From JAGVSZ01 sp963747775 (GTDB taxonomy: Bacteria; Pseudomonadota; Gammaproteobacteria; Burkholderiales; SG8-39), in assembly GCA_963747775.1 (NCBI GenBank), contig CAVVGT010000012.1:136409-200408 (forward strand): a stretch of DNA of 64,000 nucleotides, read 5' to 3'. Position 1 is the stretch's first letter. Each line of letters begins with the position of its first letter. Below, in pieces: positions 9,172-17,786 of the stretch. Made by a program: the position numbers and the translations under genes. The notes beneath the pieces are model-generated. The model searched no databases. It was given only the letters and a program-made list of their open reading frames with translations, and had not been told where the DNA came from.

Positions 9172-9285
9172 CGCACCATCGCCGAAGTGGAGGGCGTCAC
9201 GGCCAGATCGACGCTAAAGAGAAATCGAGAAAACCTGCGGTAAACGGCCGTGCCAAAAGCGCGATTGACGTTTTCTCACAGTTTC

Positions 9286-9470
9286 TGTGGATAAGGCTGT
9301 GCATAACCCTGCCACAGGGCCGTAACGTGCCAGACACAAAGGGAAAATTCCCGCCGCTCAAATTCGCGTCGTGCGTAAATCCTATTGCGGATCAACGCGA
9401 TACGAGTGGTCTCCGCAGGGAGCCACCCGGAGAAGCAGTATCCATGCGGGGGACACGGGAGTGTGCATAA
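9286..9470 (-). promoter_or_regulatory. Three DnaA-box-like 9-mers between priA and hemE
   Basis: Minus-strand DnaA boxes: TTATCCACA at 9286-9294 (perfect consensus), and TTATGCACA at 9298-9306 and 9462-9470, both fitting TTATNCACA. The first two are separated by only three bases. They lie in the 340-base spacer between priA and hemE, which is clearly more AT-rich than its surroundings. They could regulate priA or titrate DnaA. I see no AT-rich unwinding element that would make this an origin. Confidence 0.55.
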
Positions 9471-9510
9471 GTCAAGGCCCGCAAGGGATCCGGGGACGCC
9501 TTCGAATTTT

Positions 9511-10602
9511 TCACGTCCCCGTGCTTCGGGGCGCTTCGTGGTAGCGCGGGCTGGTCGCGCGAACCGCTTCGACCAGCGCGGCGACGTTCTCGGGCGGCGT
9601 CTGGGGCACGATGCCGTGGCCGAGGTTGAACACGTGACCCGTGCCCGGCCCGAAGGCCGCGAGGACGCGCCCGGCTTCGCGCCGGATGGCCTCGGGCGAG
9701 GTGAGCAGCACGATCGGATCGAGGTTTCCCTGCAGCGCCACGCGGTCGCCGACGCGGCGGCGCGCCGCCGCGAGACTCACGGTCCAGTCGAGGCCGACGC
9801 ATCGCAGCCGCTCGCCGCGATCGCCTCGAGCCACGGGCCGCCGCCCTTGGTGAACACGATGCGCGGCACTCGCACGCCGTCGCGGCTGCGCGTGAGCGAC
9901 TCGAGCACGCGCGCGCATGTAGGCGAGCGAGAACTCGCAGTACGCGTCGTGCGCCAGCGTGCCGCCCCAGGTGTCGAAGATCATCACCGCCTGCGCGCCC
10001 GCCTCGATCTGCGCGTTCAGGTAATGCGGCCACCGCCCGCGCATTGACGGCCAGGATGCCGATGCAGCAGGTCGGGGCGCGCGTAGAGCATGGCGCTTGA
10101 CGGTCCGGAAGTCGTCGCTGCCGCCGCCCTCGATCATGTAGCAGGCGAGCGTGAAGGGGCTGCCGGAGAAGCCGATCAGCGGCACGCGCCCGGCGAGCGC
10201 GCGCCGGATCTCGCGCACCGCGTCGATCACGTATGCGAGCTCGACGTTCGGGTCGGGCAGGGCGAGTCGCGCGATCGACGCCTCGTCGCGCGGCGGTGCG
10301 CTCGAAGCGCGGCCCCTCGCCCTCGGCGAAGTACAGCCCGAGCCCCATCGCGTCGGGCATGGTCAGGATGTCGGAGAACAGGATCGCGGCGTCGAGCGGG
10401 AAGCGCTCGAGCGGCTGCAGCGTGACCTCGGTGGCCAGCCGCCGGACTCTTGCAGAGCGCGAGGAAGCTGCCCGCACGCGCGCGCGTCGCGTTGTACTCG
10501 GGGAGATAGCGTCCGGCCTGACGCATCAGCCAGATCGGCGTGTACGGCGTCGGCTCGCGCAGCAGCGCGCGCAGCAATGATGTCGTTCTGCAGTCGCGCC
10601 AC
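9511..10602 (-). CDS. hemE: Uroporphyrinogen decarboxylase, multiple frameshifts
   Basis: Decarboxylates uroporphyrinogen III to coproporphyrinogen III in haem and cobalamin-branch tetrapyrrole synthesis. No single frame is complete, but joining frames gives the whole protein: the N-terminal segment with PIWLMRQAGRYLPEY, the middle GFSGSPFTLACYMIEGGGS and AQAVMIFDTWGG, and the C-terminal LQGNLDPIVLL and FNLGHGIVPQTPPE, about 355 residues. At least eight single-base shifts separate these blocks, near 9.80, 9.91, 10.02, 10.06, 10.09, 10.29, 10.45 and 10.57 kb. All motifs are intact and the gene is normally essential, so sequence error is more likely than decay. GTG 10602 follows the EVE gene by four bases. 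Confidence 0.88.
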
Positions 10603-10606
10603 TTGC

Positions 10607-11083
10607 CTAAAGCCTTTCCTGCATCAGCTTGGAGGTGATGAAGCGCCATTCGACGGCGCGTGACCGGCGTGATCGACAGCCGGTTGCCGCGCTGGAGCAC
10701 GCGCATGCCCGCGAGTCTCCGGGTGCGCTCCGCAGCTCGGCGAGCGGCACGAAGCGGGTCTTCTTCACCAGACGTCACATCGACGTTCAGCCAGCGCGGC
10801 TCCTCGCGCGTCGCCTTCGCGTCGTAGTACGCGCTCTTGCGGTCGAACTGCGTCGCGTCGGGGTAGGCGGGAGCCGAGACATCCGCGATGCCGGCGATGC
10901 CCGGCTCCGGCGCAGCTCGAATGGAAGAAGAACACGCGATCGCCCGACGCGCATCTCGTCGCGCATGAAGTTGCGCGCCTGATAGTTGCGCACCCCGAAC
11001 CAGGGCGTGGTCCGGTTCGGCGCCGCGACGAGATCGTCGATGGAGAACTCGTCGGGCTCGGATTTCATCAGCCAGTAACGCAT
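10607..11083 (-). CDS. EVE-domain protein, frameshifted
   Basis: EVE (PUA-like) domain protein of about 150 residues; the family binds modified bases in RNA or DNA. The N-terminus is MRYWLMKSEPDEFSIDDL, the EVE hallmark, followed by WFGVRNYQARNFMRDEM. Further conserved pieces, GIAGIADVSAPAYPD and SKSAYYD-like sequence, appear in other frames, ending with a KLMQERL tail. Several single-base shifts break it. It lies downstream of 6S RNA and four bases before hemE. Its first 13 codons are duplicated upstream (see the repeat at 11045-11186). Confidence 0.8.
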
Positions 11084-11186
11084 GATCGCTTGAGCCCGAC
11101 GAGCGGGTTCGGGGAAGATCGAGGGCGCCGCCCTCGTTCCAGCAGCGGAACTCGTCGGGCTCGGATTTCATCAGCCAGTAGCGCAT
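11045..11186 (-). repeat. 39-base direct repeat of the EVE gene 5' end
   Basis: Positions 11045-11083 and 11148-11186 are the same 39 bases with one mismatch, 103 bases apart. Both encode the first 13 codons of the EVE gene on the minus strand. The upstream copy runs on into unrelated sequence, so only the copy at 11083 leads into the gene. It is either a local duplication or an assembly joint within an error-rich patch. Confidence 0.85.
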
Positions 11187-11204
11187 CGGCCTGGGCGCGA
11201 AAAT

Positions 11205-11230
11205 GAGACGCGGGCCGCAGCCCGCGTCTT
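11205..11230 (-). terminator. Rho-independent terminator after 6S RNA
   Basis: On the minus strand a ten-base perfect stem (AGACGCGGGC / GCCCGCGTCT) with a four-base loop is followed by CATTTT. It lies immediately downstream of the 6S RNA closing stem and ahead of the EVE gene. Confidence 0.75.
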
Positions 11231-11234
11231 CGCT

Positions 11235-11443
11235 GAGGCGCCCCCCACAGTGGCGTTGGGCCGCTCGACTTGAACCATTACGGTTCAAGGTGGTCGCGTT
11301 CCGGTCGCCTTCAGGTACGTCCGACTGAGGGACGCGCACACAGGCGACACATGGGTCCGCGTCCGGGAGTATGCATTGGTTCAAGCGATCGCTTGGCCTT
11401 CACGCACACCGCAGGGGACATTGACCTGCGCGGGCTGCGCCTG
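11235..11443 (-). ncRNA. ssrS: 6S RNA
   Basis: Regulatory RNA that mimics an open promoter and sequesters sigma-70 RNA polymerase. The evidence is position (directly downstream of zapA, its usual bacterial neighbour) and sequence. The apical hairpin TTGAACC/GGTTCAAG lies at about 11265-11290 on the minus strand. The bubble-flanking segment CCCTGCGGTGTGCG lies near the 5' side. AGGCGC and GCGCCT near the two ends can pair as a closing stem. About 209 bases is slightly longer than usual, so the ends are approximate. Confidence 0.78.
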
Positions 11444-11478
11444 CTCGAGCCTGCCCGCGAGCCAGGAAGAAGGCGCTC

Positions 11479-11816
11479 TCAGAGCAGCTTCTCTTGGGGC
11501 GCGAGCGCTTGATCGAGCGCCGCCTGCATCGAAACCATTCTACGCTTGACCTCCGACATGTCAAAACCGTCGCGGCCGGCTGTGGCGCGCTGCCGCGCGC
11601 GCGCGCTTCGAGCAGCTCGTGCGCGATATTGAGTGCCGCCATCACCGCGATTCGCTCGGCGTTGCCGACGCGGCCGCTCGACTTGATCTCGCCCATCTTC
11701 TGGTCGAGATAGGCGACCGCCTCGAGCAGCGATTCGCGCTCCTCCTCGTGGCAGCTCACCTTGTACGTGCGGCCCATGATCGCGATGTCGAGGGCCTTCG
11801 CCGTGGTCGCACTCAT
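11479..11816 (-). CDS. zapA: Cell division protein ZapA, one frameshift
   Basis: FtsZ-ring associated protein that cross-links FtsZ protofilaments. The N-terminal domain reads ALDIAIMGRTYKVSCHEEE, then YLDQKMGEIKSSGRVGNAERIAVMAALNIAHELL, the ZapA signature. The C-terminal coiled coil (MSEVKRRMVSMQAALDQAL) is in another frame. The shift falls in a CG dinucleotide run near 11593-11606, a likely sequencing slip. The expected full length is about 111 residues. Its ATG overlaps the stop of the upstream ZapB-like gene as ATGA. Confidence 0.9.
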
Positions 11817-12004
11817 TCGGGTATCTGCCTGAGAAGGCCCTCGAGACGATCTTTCGCGCCGTTGATCTTTTCGGCGAGGCGCTTGTTGTCGCTCTCGAGC
11901 TTGGCGAGCCGCTGTCGCAGGTCGGTGTTCTCCCCACGCAGCCGCTGGCACAATTCGACCGCCTGCCGAATGCGGTCCTCGAGCGCCGATAGTTCTGCAT
12001 CCAT
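11813..12004 (-). CDS. ZapB-like coiled-coil protein (TIGR02449 type)
   Basis: A 63-residue protein that is almost entirely a predicted coiled coil, with heptads such as LEDRIRQAVELCQRLRGENTDLRQRL. Short coiled-coil proteins of this kind sit directly upstream of zapA in many proteobacteria and are regarded as ZapB-like division factors. The start is ATG 12004 and the stop overlaps the zapA ATG by four bases, so translation is coupled. The open frame extends far upstream without coding character. Confidence 0.8.
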   Translation of the reverse strand: MDAELSALEDRIRQAVELCQRLRGENTDLRQRLAKLESDNKRLAEKINGAKDRLEGLLRQIPE

Positions 12005-12073
12005 CGACACACTATAGTTGTAAAAATCTAGCTCGGTCAAGGAGTAAGGCGCCGTTCTAAATGTGTTTTCGTG

Positions 12074-12415
12074 ATGCCCGACACACCCCGCCAGCCTGAC
12101 CTGACGGCCGCGACGATAACCGATTTCGACGCGGCGAACCCCTTGCGCCCCGGTGCCACCCGCTTGCGCGGCACCACGCGTCGGGGCAAGGCCTGCGAGC
12201 TGATCGACAATTCGGGCGATCGGCTGCCGCTGCCGGAACTCCAGGCGATCCTCGATGCGCTCGTCCGGGAGGCGCAGTTCGGGTTCGCCGCCGCGAGCGC
12301 GGCGGGGGGCGCGACACTCGATCTGGCGCGCCGCGAGGGTGCGCACATCCAGGTCGACGGAAAGCTCTACCGCCTCATCGTCTATCGCTACCAGGCCCGC
12401 ATCGAACCGTTCTAG
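12074..12415 (+). CDS. Conserved-looking hypothetical protein
   Basis: A 113-residue protein that I do not recognise. The N-terminal 20 residues are polar. The rest alternates helices and strands, with the segment LPLPELQAILDALVREAQFGFAAASAAGG and a terminal basic strand. There are no cysteine pairs, signal peptide or membrane helix. Codon use is typical of the window and the frame is free of shifts, which supports a real gene. GTG 12071 directly precedes ATG 12074. It is divergent from the zapB/zapA operon and ends about 60 bases before the riboswitch. Confidence 0.55.
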   Translation: MPDTPRQPDLTAATITDFDAANPLRPGATRLRGTTRRGKACELIDNSGDRLPLPELQAILDALVREAQFGFAAASAAGGATLDLARREGAHIQVDGKLYRLIVYRYQARIEPF

Positions 12416-12475
12416 CGCTCCGGATCCAGGACAAAACGCCGCCTCCGCGCCGTGCAGTAGAATCTCCGCGCTCGT

Positions 12476-12700
12476 TCGTGGTGCCCGCCGGTGCGTTTCG
12501 CGCCGACGGGTGAAACGGGAAACAGGTGCGCCGCTCCGCTGTCTGCCAGCCGGTGCGCCAATGCCTGTGCTGCCCCCGCAACGGTAAGCAAGCAACCTCA
12601 CGTCACCCCGCCACTGTGGCCCCGGGCCATGGGAAGGCGACGTGAGCGGCGCGATTCTCGAGCGCCGGCTTGCGAGCCCGGAGACCGGCCGCGAGCGATC
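12476..12700 (+). promoter_or_regulatory. Cobalamin (adenosylcobalamin) riboswitch
   Basis: Leader element of btuB. The conserved core pieces are in order: GGGAAACAGGTG near 12518-12529, the segment CTGCCCCCGCAACGGTAA near 12570-12587, GCCACTG near 12610, and the B12 box AGCCCGGAGACCGGCC at 12675-12690. Binding of adenosylcobalamin normally represses expression. The ends are approximate. About 110 bases separate the B12 box from the btuB start, room for the regulatory helix. Confidence 0.92.
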
Positions 12701-12811
12701 GGTCCGGAACGCCGCGGGTGTCGGTGATCGCATCGCCGATCCTTTCCGTGGCGCCCGGTTCGCCAACGTGAGGCCGGCCTGCGGGGACGCGCGCCGGCGG
12801 GGGATCGCACC

Positions 12812-14638
12812 ATGCCTGCAAGTCTTGCGCGCACCTGCGCGGCGCTCTGCATTTCCATTCTCGTGCATCCGGCGTACGCCGCCGACGATCCGGCGGACGA
12901 AGTCGTCGTGACAGCGACGCGCGATGCCCAGCGCCTGGGCAGTACCATCCAACACACCTCGGTCATCACGGAGCGCGAGATCCGCACCTCCCAGGCGGTC
13001 GACCTGCCGACGTTGCTCCGGCGCGAGGCGGGCCTCGAGTTCACGCAGAATGGCGGGATCGGCCGCGTCGGCGGGCTGTTCATCCGCGGCGCGAATCCGA
13101 ACCAGGCGCTCATCCTGGTCGACGGAGTCCGCATCAACGCGGCCACCACCGGCGGCACGCAGATCGACCAGCTGCTCCTCGACGAGATCGAGCGCATCGA
13201 GATCGTCCGCGGTCCCGGCTCGGCGCTGTACGGCTCGGACGCGATCGGTGGCGTGGTGCAGATCTTTACCAAGCGCGGGCGGGGCGCACCGGCGCCGAAC
13301 GCCACCATCGGATTCGGCAACGAAGGCACGCAGCGCTACGCGCTCGGGTACGGCGGCAACGCCGGCCCGTGGCAGTTCAGCGTCAACGGGTCATACTTCC
13401 GCACCGACGGCTTCTCCTCGCTCGTCACGAACGCTTCGCCGACGGCCAATCCCGACGACGACGGGTACAAGAATCTGTCGGGCTCGGCGATGGCGACCTA
13501 CCACTTCAACGAACGGAATCGCGCCGGATTCAGCCTGTACACGTCGCAAGGCAGCTCGCAGTTCGACAACGCGTTCGCCGCCTCGCGCGACGATCGCGAC
13601 ACCGGCAAGAGCACGGTGAGCTCGGCGGCCGTCTTCACGCAGAACCAGTTCACCGAGCTCTGGACGAGCCGGCTGTCCCTGTCGCAGGGTGTCGATCTCT
13701 TCCGTAACGAGCTCAACGGGCGGCAGACGGATTTCTTCAAGACGCAGAACCAGATGCTGACCTGGCAGAACGGCCTGGCCATCGCCGCCGGACAGAATGT
13801 CACGCTCGGCGCCGAGACGCTCGAGCAGAAGGTCAACAGCACCGTCGCCTACACGCGCGACGCCCGCACGGTCAACTCGGCATTCGGCGGCTATACCGGG
13901 ACCTTCGGCCGGAGCTCGCTGCAGGGAAACGTCCGCTACGATCACTACTCCGATTTCGGGGGCAAGGCGAGCTACCTCGCCGGCTACGGCTACCAACTCC
14001 TCGACAGCCTGCGCGCGACGGCTTCCTACTCGCGCGGCTTCCGGGCGCCGAGCTTCAACGAGCTGTTCTTCCCGAACTTCGGCAACCCGAACTTGCAGCC
14101 CGAGGAGGCAAAGGCGATCGAAGGCGGGCTGCAGTACGCCGCCGGAGCGCAGCTCGCGCGGCTCGCCGTGTACCGCACCGCATACGACAACCTGATCGGC
14201 GGCTTTCCGCTCCAGAACGTGAACAACGCGCTCGTGAAGGGGGTCGAGCTCTCCTACACCGGCAACCTGGCCGGCACCGACCTGAAGGCGAGCGTGACGT
14301 TCCAGAATCCGGAAAACGAGGACACCGGCCAGCAGCTCGTCCGGCGCGCGAAGCAGTTCGGTGCGTTCGGTGCGAACCGGGCATTCGGCCCGTTCTCCAT
14401 CGGCGCGGAGGTGCTTGCTTCGGGCCCCCGCTACGACACCGACGTCTTCACCTTCCAGCGCGTGAAGGTGGCAGGCTATGCCGTGGTGAACCTGTTCGCC
14501 CGCTACAACATCACGCCCGACCTGTTCGTCGGCGTGCGGGTGGACAACCTGTTCGACACCGATTACACGCTCGCCTCGGGGTACAACGTGCAGGGGCTGC
14601 TCGCGCTCCTCAGCCTCAACTACGTGCCGGCGCGATAG
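12812..14638 (+). CDS. btuB: TonB-dependent vitamin B12 receptor BtuB
   Basis: Outer-membrane receptor importing cobalamin with energy from TonB-ExbBD. The 608-residue product has a signal peptide (about 1-23, ending AYA) and a TonB box in DEVVVTATR. The plug domain (about 40-150) contains FIRGANPNQALILVDGVRIN and RIEIVRGPGSALYGSDAIGG. A 22-stranded barrel follows, with the terminal TonB-dependent signature VRVDNLFDTDYT. The B12 assignment rests on the cobalamin riboswitch in its leader and on btuF two genes downstream. The frame is intact. Confidence 0.95.
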   Translation: MPASLARTCAALCISILVHPAYAADDPADEVVVTATRDAQRLGSTIQHTSVITEREIRTSQAVDLPTLLRREAGLEFTQNGGIGRVGGLFIRGANPNQALILVDGVRINAATTGGTQIDQLLLDEIERIEIVRGPGSALYGSDAIGGVVQIFTKRGRGAPAPNATIGFGNEGTQRYALGYGGNAGPWQFSVNGSYFRTDGFSSLVTNASPTANPDDDGYKNLSGSAMATYHFNERNRAGFSLYTSQGSSQFDNAFAASRDDRDTGKSTVSSAAVFTQNQFTELWTSRLSLSQGVDLFRNELNGRQTDFFKTQNQMLTWQNGLAIAAGQNVTLGAETLEQKVNSTVAYTRDARTVNSAFGGYTGTFGRSSLQGNVRYDHYSDFGGKASYLAGYGYQLLDSLRATASYSRGFRAPSFNELFFPNFGNPNLQPEEAKAIEGGLQYAAGAQLARLAVYRTAYDNLIGGFPLQNVNNALVKGVELSYTGNLAGTDLKASVTFQNPENEDTGQQLVRRAKQFGAFGANRAFGPFSIGAEVLASGPRYDTDVFTFQRVKVAGYAVVNLFARYNITPDLFVGVRVDNLFDTDYTLASGYNVQGLLALLSLNYVPAR

Positions 14639-14666
14639 GGCGCGCGGTTCTGCTATCGTCCGCCGC

Positions 14667-15758
14667 ATGGTTCCGGATGCGGTGGACCTCGGCGCGGCGC
14701 GCCGCGCGCTCGTCGTGAAGCTGCGCCATCACGGGGACGTGCTGCTCGCGTCGCCGGTCTTCTCGGTGCTGCGGGCGCACTCGCCGCGCCTAGAGATCGA
14801 CGCGCTCGTGTACGACGACACGAGCGAAATGCTCGCGCTCCACCCGGCGATCGCGACCCTGCACACGGTCGGGCGCGCCTGGCGCGCGGCGTCGGCGACG
14901 GCGCGGCTCGCGCACGAAGCGCGGTTGCTGCGGACGCTGCGCGCGCGTCGCTACGATCTTCTCGTCAACCTCACCGAGCATCCGCGCGGCGCGTGGCTCG
15001 CGCGCCTGCTCGGGCCGCGCTGGTCGGTCGCGCCGGAGCAGCCGCACCGCGGGCGGCTGTGGCGCCGGAGCTTCACGCACCTGTATCGCCTGCCGCGCGG
15101 GGGACGCCGGCACGCGGTCGAATTGAATCTCGACGCGCTGCGCCGCATCGGGATCTATCCCGCCCAGGACGGACGCGCGCTCGTGCTCGTGCCGGGCGAC
15201 GCGGCCGAGGCCGAGATCCGCAATCGCATGGCCGCGCTCGGCCTCGCCGAGCAGGGCTTCGTGCATCTTCACCCGACCTCGCGCTGGCGCTTCAAGTGCT
15301 GGCCTGCCGACCGTACCGCCGCGCTCATCGACCGACTCGCCGCGGCGGGCGAGCGGGTCGTGCTCACCGCCGCCCCGAGCGAGCCGGAGCGCGACTTGGT
15401 GCGCGCGATCCGCGGCGCGTGCCGCGCGGACACCGTCGACCTCGCGGGGCAGCTGACGCTCAAGCAGCTCGCGGCGCTCAGCAGGCACGCGAAGCTCTTC
15501 GTCGGCGTGGACTCGGCACCCATGCACATCGCGGCCGCAATGGGCACGCCGGTCGTGGCGCTGTTCGGCCCGAGCGGCGAGCTCGAATGGGGACCGTGGT
15601 GCGTCGCGAGCCGGGTGATCGTGTCCGACGCGCACCCGTGCCGGCCGTGTGGCAATGATGGCTGCGGCGGCGGCAAGGTGAGCGAGTGTCTCACCACGCT
15701 TCCGGTCGACCGGGTCTTCGACGCGGCCCGCGAGCTGCTCGCCACGCCGCGCGGATGA
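14667..15758 (+). CDS. GT9 heptosyltransferase (RfaQ/WaaQ-like)
   Basis: A 363-residue ADP-heptose:LPS heptosyltransferase-family glycosyltransferase (GT9, GT-B fold). The N-terminal domain opens with ALVVKLRHHGDVLLASPVF. The donor-binding C-domain shows FVHLHPTSRWRFKCWP and the GT9 signature FVGVDSAPMHIAAAMGTPVVALFGPS. It resembles the heptosyltransferase III (RfaQ) subgroup, which adds a branch heptose to the inner core. It lies between btuB and btuF; its stop overlaps the btuF start as ATGA, so the two are coupled. Acceptor specificity is inferred. Confidence 0.88.
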   Translation: MVPDAVDLGAARRALVVKLRHHGDVLLASPVFSVLRAHSPRLEIDALVYDDTSEMLALHPAIATLHTVGRAWRAASATARLAHEARLLRTLRARRYDLLVNLTEHPRGAWLARLLGPRWSVAPEQPHRGRLWRRSFTHLYRLPRGGRRHAVELNLDALRRIGIYPAQDGRALVLVPGDAAEAEIRNRMAALGLAEQGFVHLHPTSRWRFKCWPADRTAALIDRLAAAGERVVLTAAPSEPERDLVRAIRGACRADTVDLAGQLTLKQLAALSRHAKLFVGVDSAPMHIAAAMGTPVVALFGPSGELEWGPWCVASRVIVSDAHPCRPCGNDGCGGGKVSECLTTLPVDRVFDAARELLATPRG

Positions 15759-16636
15759 TGCGTGCCGTCGCCGCGGCCTGCCTCGCGCTCGCCGCGCAGG
15801 GCGTGGCCGCGCAGATCGCGTTGCGCGACGATCGCGGCGTCGAAGTCGTCCTCGCTGCACCCGCCGCGCGGATCGTCGCGCTTGCACCACACCTCGTGGA
15901 GATTGCGTTCGCGGCGGGCGCCGGCGCGAAGCTCGTCGGCGTGTCGGCATACAGCGACTTCCCTGCCGCGGCCGCACAGCTGCCGGTGGTCTCGGACGCG
16001 ACCCATGTGGACTTCGAAGCGCTCGCGCAATTGAAGCCCGACCTCGTCCTGGCGTGGCGGTCCGGCACGCGCGCGCGCGATGTCGTCCAGCTCGAGGCGC
16101 GCGGCTTTCGCGTCTACTCGACGGATGCGGGCGCGCTCGAGGACGTTCCGCGCGTCGTGCGCGGGGTGGGGCGGCTCGCGGGCAGCGCGCCGGTGGCCGA
16201 CCGCGCGGCAGGCGAGCTCGAGGCGCGGCTGGAGGGAATCCGCCGCCGCCACGCGGGTCGCCCGGACGTGCGCGTGTTCTACGAGATCTGGCACGAGCCG
16301 CTGATGACGGTGAATGGGCGGCACCTGGTTTCCGCGATGCTCGCGCTTTGCGGCGGCCGCAACGTCTTCGCGGACGCGCGGCCGCTCACGCCGGTCGTGT
16401 CGCGCGAGCAGGTACTCGTCGCGGACCCCGACGCGATTCTCGTGAGCGCGCCGCCCGAGCAGGCGAAAGAGACCGCGGCGTCGTGGCGCCAGTTCAAGAC
16501 GCTGCGCGCCGTGCAGCGCGCCCAGATCCATCCGATGGATCCCGGCCTCGTCAACCGGATGGGCCCGCGCGTGGTCGAAGGCGCGGAGGCGATCTGCGGC
16601 GCGCTGGACCGCGTGCGCCAGGGCGGCGCGAAGTGA
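15755..16636 (+). CDS. btuF: Cobalamin-binding periplasmic protein BtuF
   Basis: Substrate-binding protein of the vitamin B12 ABC importer. The 293-residue product has a signal peptide (about 1-19) and the class III helical-backbone binding fold. It starts RIVALAPHLVEIAFAAGAG and continues with SAYSDFPAAA, VDFEALAQLKPDLVLAW and WHEPLMTVNGRHLVSAMLALCGG, all typical of BtuF. ATG 15755 overlaps the preceding stop. No BtuC or BtuD permease or ATPase is in this window, so the rest of the importer must lie elsewhere. The cobalamin role is supported by the riboswitch-btuB unit upstream. Confidence 0.9.
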   Translation: MMRAVAAACLALAAQGVAAQIALRDDRGVEVVLAAPAARIVALAPHLVEIAFAAGAGAKLVGVSAYSDFPAAAAQLPVVSDATHVDFEALAQLKPDLVLAWRSGTRARDVVQLEARGFRVYSTDAGALEDVPRVVRGVGRLAGSAPVADRAAGELEARLEGIRRRHAGRPDVRVFYEIWHEPLMTVNGRHLVSAMLALCGGRNVFADARPLTPVVSREQVLVADPDAILVSAPPEQAKETAASWRQFKTLRAVQRAQIHPMDPGLVNRMGPRVVEGAEAICGALDRVRQGGAK

Positions 16637-16646
16637 TCGCCGGCGC

Positions 16647-17777
16647 ATGAAGATCGCCATCGTCCGCCAGCGCTACAACCCTTACGGTGGCGCGGAGCGG
16701 TTCGTCGTCCGCGCGCTCGCCGCGCTGGCGAATCAAGGCGTGGAGCCGACCATGGTCGCGCGCGATTGGAACGAGGGCGCCGACTTGCGCATGCTCAAGG
16801 TCGATCCGATCTACGTCGGCCGCCTCTGGCGCGACCGGAGTTTCGCGCGCGCGGTGTGCGCACGGCTCGCGACGGAGCGGTTCGACCTCGTGCAGTCGCA
16901 CGAGCGGTTGCCTTGCTGCGACGTCTACCGCGCCGGCGATGGCGTCCACCGGCAGTGGCTCGAGAACCGCGCGCGCGCCGGCGGTGCTCTTGCGCGCCTC
17001 GCCGACCGCCTGAGCCCATACCACCGCTACGTGCTCGACGCGGAAGCGCGGCTCTTCGCGAGCCCGCGCCTCAAGGCGGTCATTTGCAACTCGCGCATGG
17101 TGCGCGAGGAGATCCGCAGGTGGTTCGGCGTGCCCGAGGAGAAGCTGCACGTCGTGTACAACGGCGTGGACCTCGACGCCTTCGTGCCGGAGCTGCGCGA
17201 AGCGCACCGCGCACGCATGCGCGCGGCGCTCGGCGTACCCGAGGCGGCGAAGGTGTTCCTGCACGTCGGCTCGGGCTTCGCGCGCAAGGGCGTCGCAACG
17301 GTCATCGCGGCCCTCGGCAGGCTCGCCGACCGCAGCGCGCGGCTGTTCGTCGTCGGGGCAGACCGCGCCACAGCGGCAATGCATACGGCCGCTGCGCGTG
17401 CGGGCGTCGCCGACCGCGTGCACCTGGCCGGTGGCCAGGAAGACGTCAAGCCGTGGTACGGCGCGGCCGACTGCTTCGTGCTCGCGACGCTGTACGACCC
17501 GTTTCCGAACGCGGCGCTGGAGGCGCTCGCGAGCGGGGTGCCGGCGATCGTGAGCCGGCAATGCGGCGCCGCCGAGCTCATCCAGGAAGGCGCCACCGGG
17601 CGAGTCGTCGACGCGCTCGACGTCGACGCCCTCGCGGGCGCGATGGACGACATGGCGGGCCGCGCCACCGACGACATGCGCGAGGACGCGCGTGCCTCCG
17701 TGACCCACCTCGGGCTCGACGCCATGGGCGAGCGTCTGATGGCGCTCTACCGCACCCTCCTCGAAGGGAAGGCGTGA
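16647..17777 (+). CDS. GT4 glycosyltransferase (WaaG-like)
   Basis: A 376-residue retaining glycosyltransferase of family GT4. It begins MKIAIVRQRYNPYGGAERFV, the acceptor-side glycine loop. The C-terminal Rossmann domain has VFLHVGSGFARKGVATVI and the nucleotide-sugar motif ATLYDPFPNAALEALASGVP with the paired glutamates of the E-x7-E type. Overall layout is like WaaG, which adds the first hexose of the LPS outer core. It is ten bases from btuF and 28 bases upstream of msbA. The sugar is not predictable. Confidence 0.87.
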   Translation: MKIAIVRQRYNPYGGAERFVVRALAALANQGVEPTMVARDWNEGADLRMLKVDPIYVGRLWRDRSFARAVCARLATERFDLVQSHERLPCCDVYRAGDGVHRQWLENRARAGGALARLADRLSPYHRYVLDAEARLFASPRLKAVICNSRMVREEIRRWFGVPEEKLHVVYNGVDLDAFVPELREAHRARMRAALGVPEAAKVFLHVGSGFARKGVATVIAALGRLADRSARLFVVGADRATAAMHTAAARAGVADRVHLAGGQEDVKPWYGAADCFVLATLYDPFPNAALEALASGVPAIVSRQCGAAELIQEGATGRVVDALDVDALAGAMDDMAGRATDDMREDARASVTHLGLDAMGERLMALYRTLLEGKA

Positions 17778-17786
17778 GCCGGGCGG

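Noticed and set aside
6942..9470. 842-residue plus-strand open frame
   Set aside because: It is antisense to priA and the product is arginine-rich without any domain; an artefact of high GC.
9286..9470. Replication origin at the DnaA boxes
   Set aside because: Only three boxes, no AT-rich unwinding repeats, and no dnaA, rpmH or parAB nearby.
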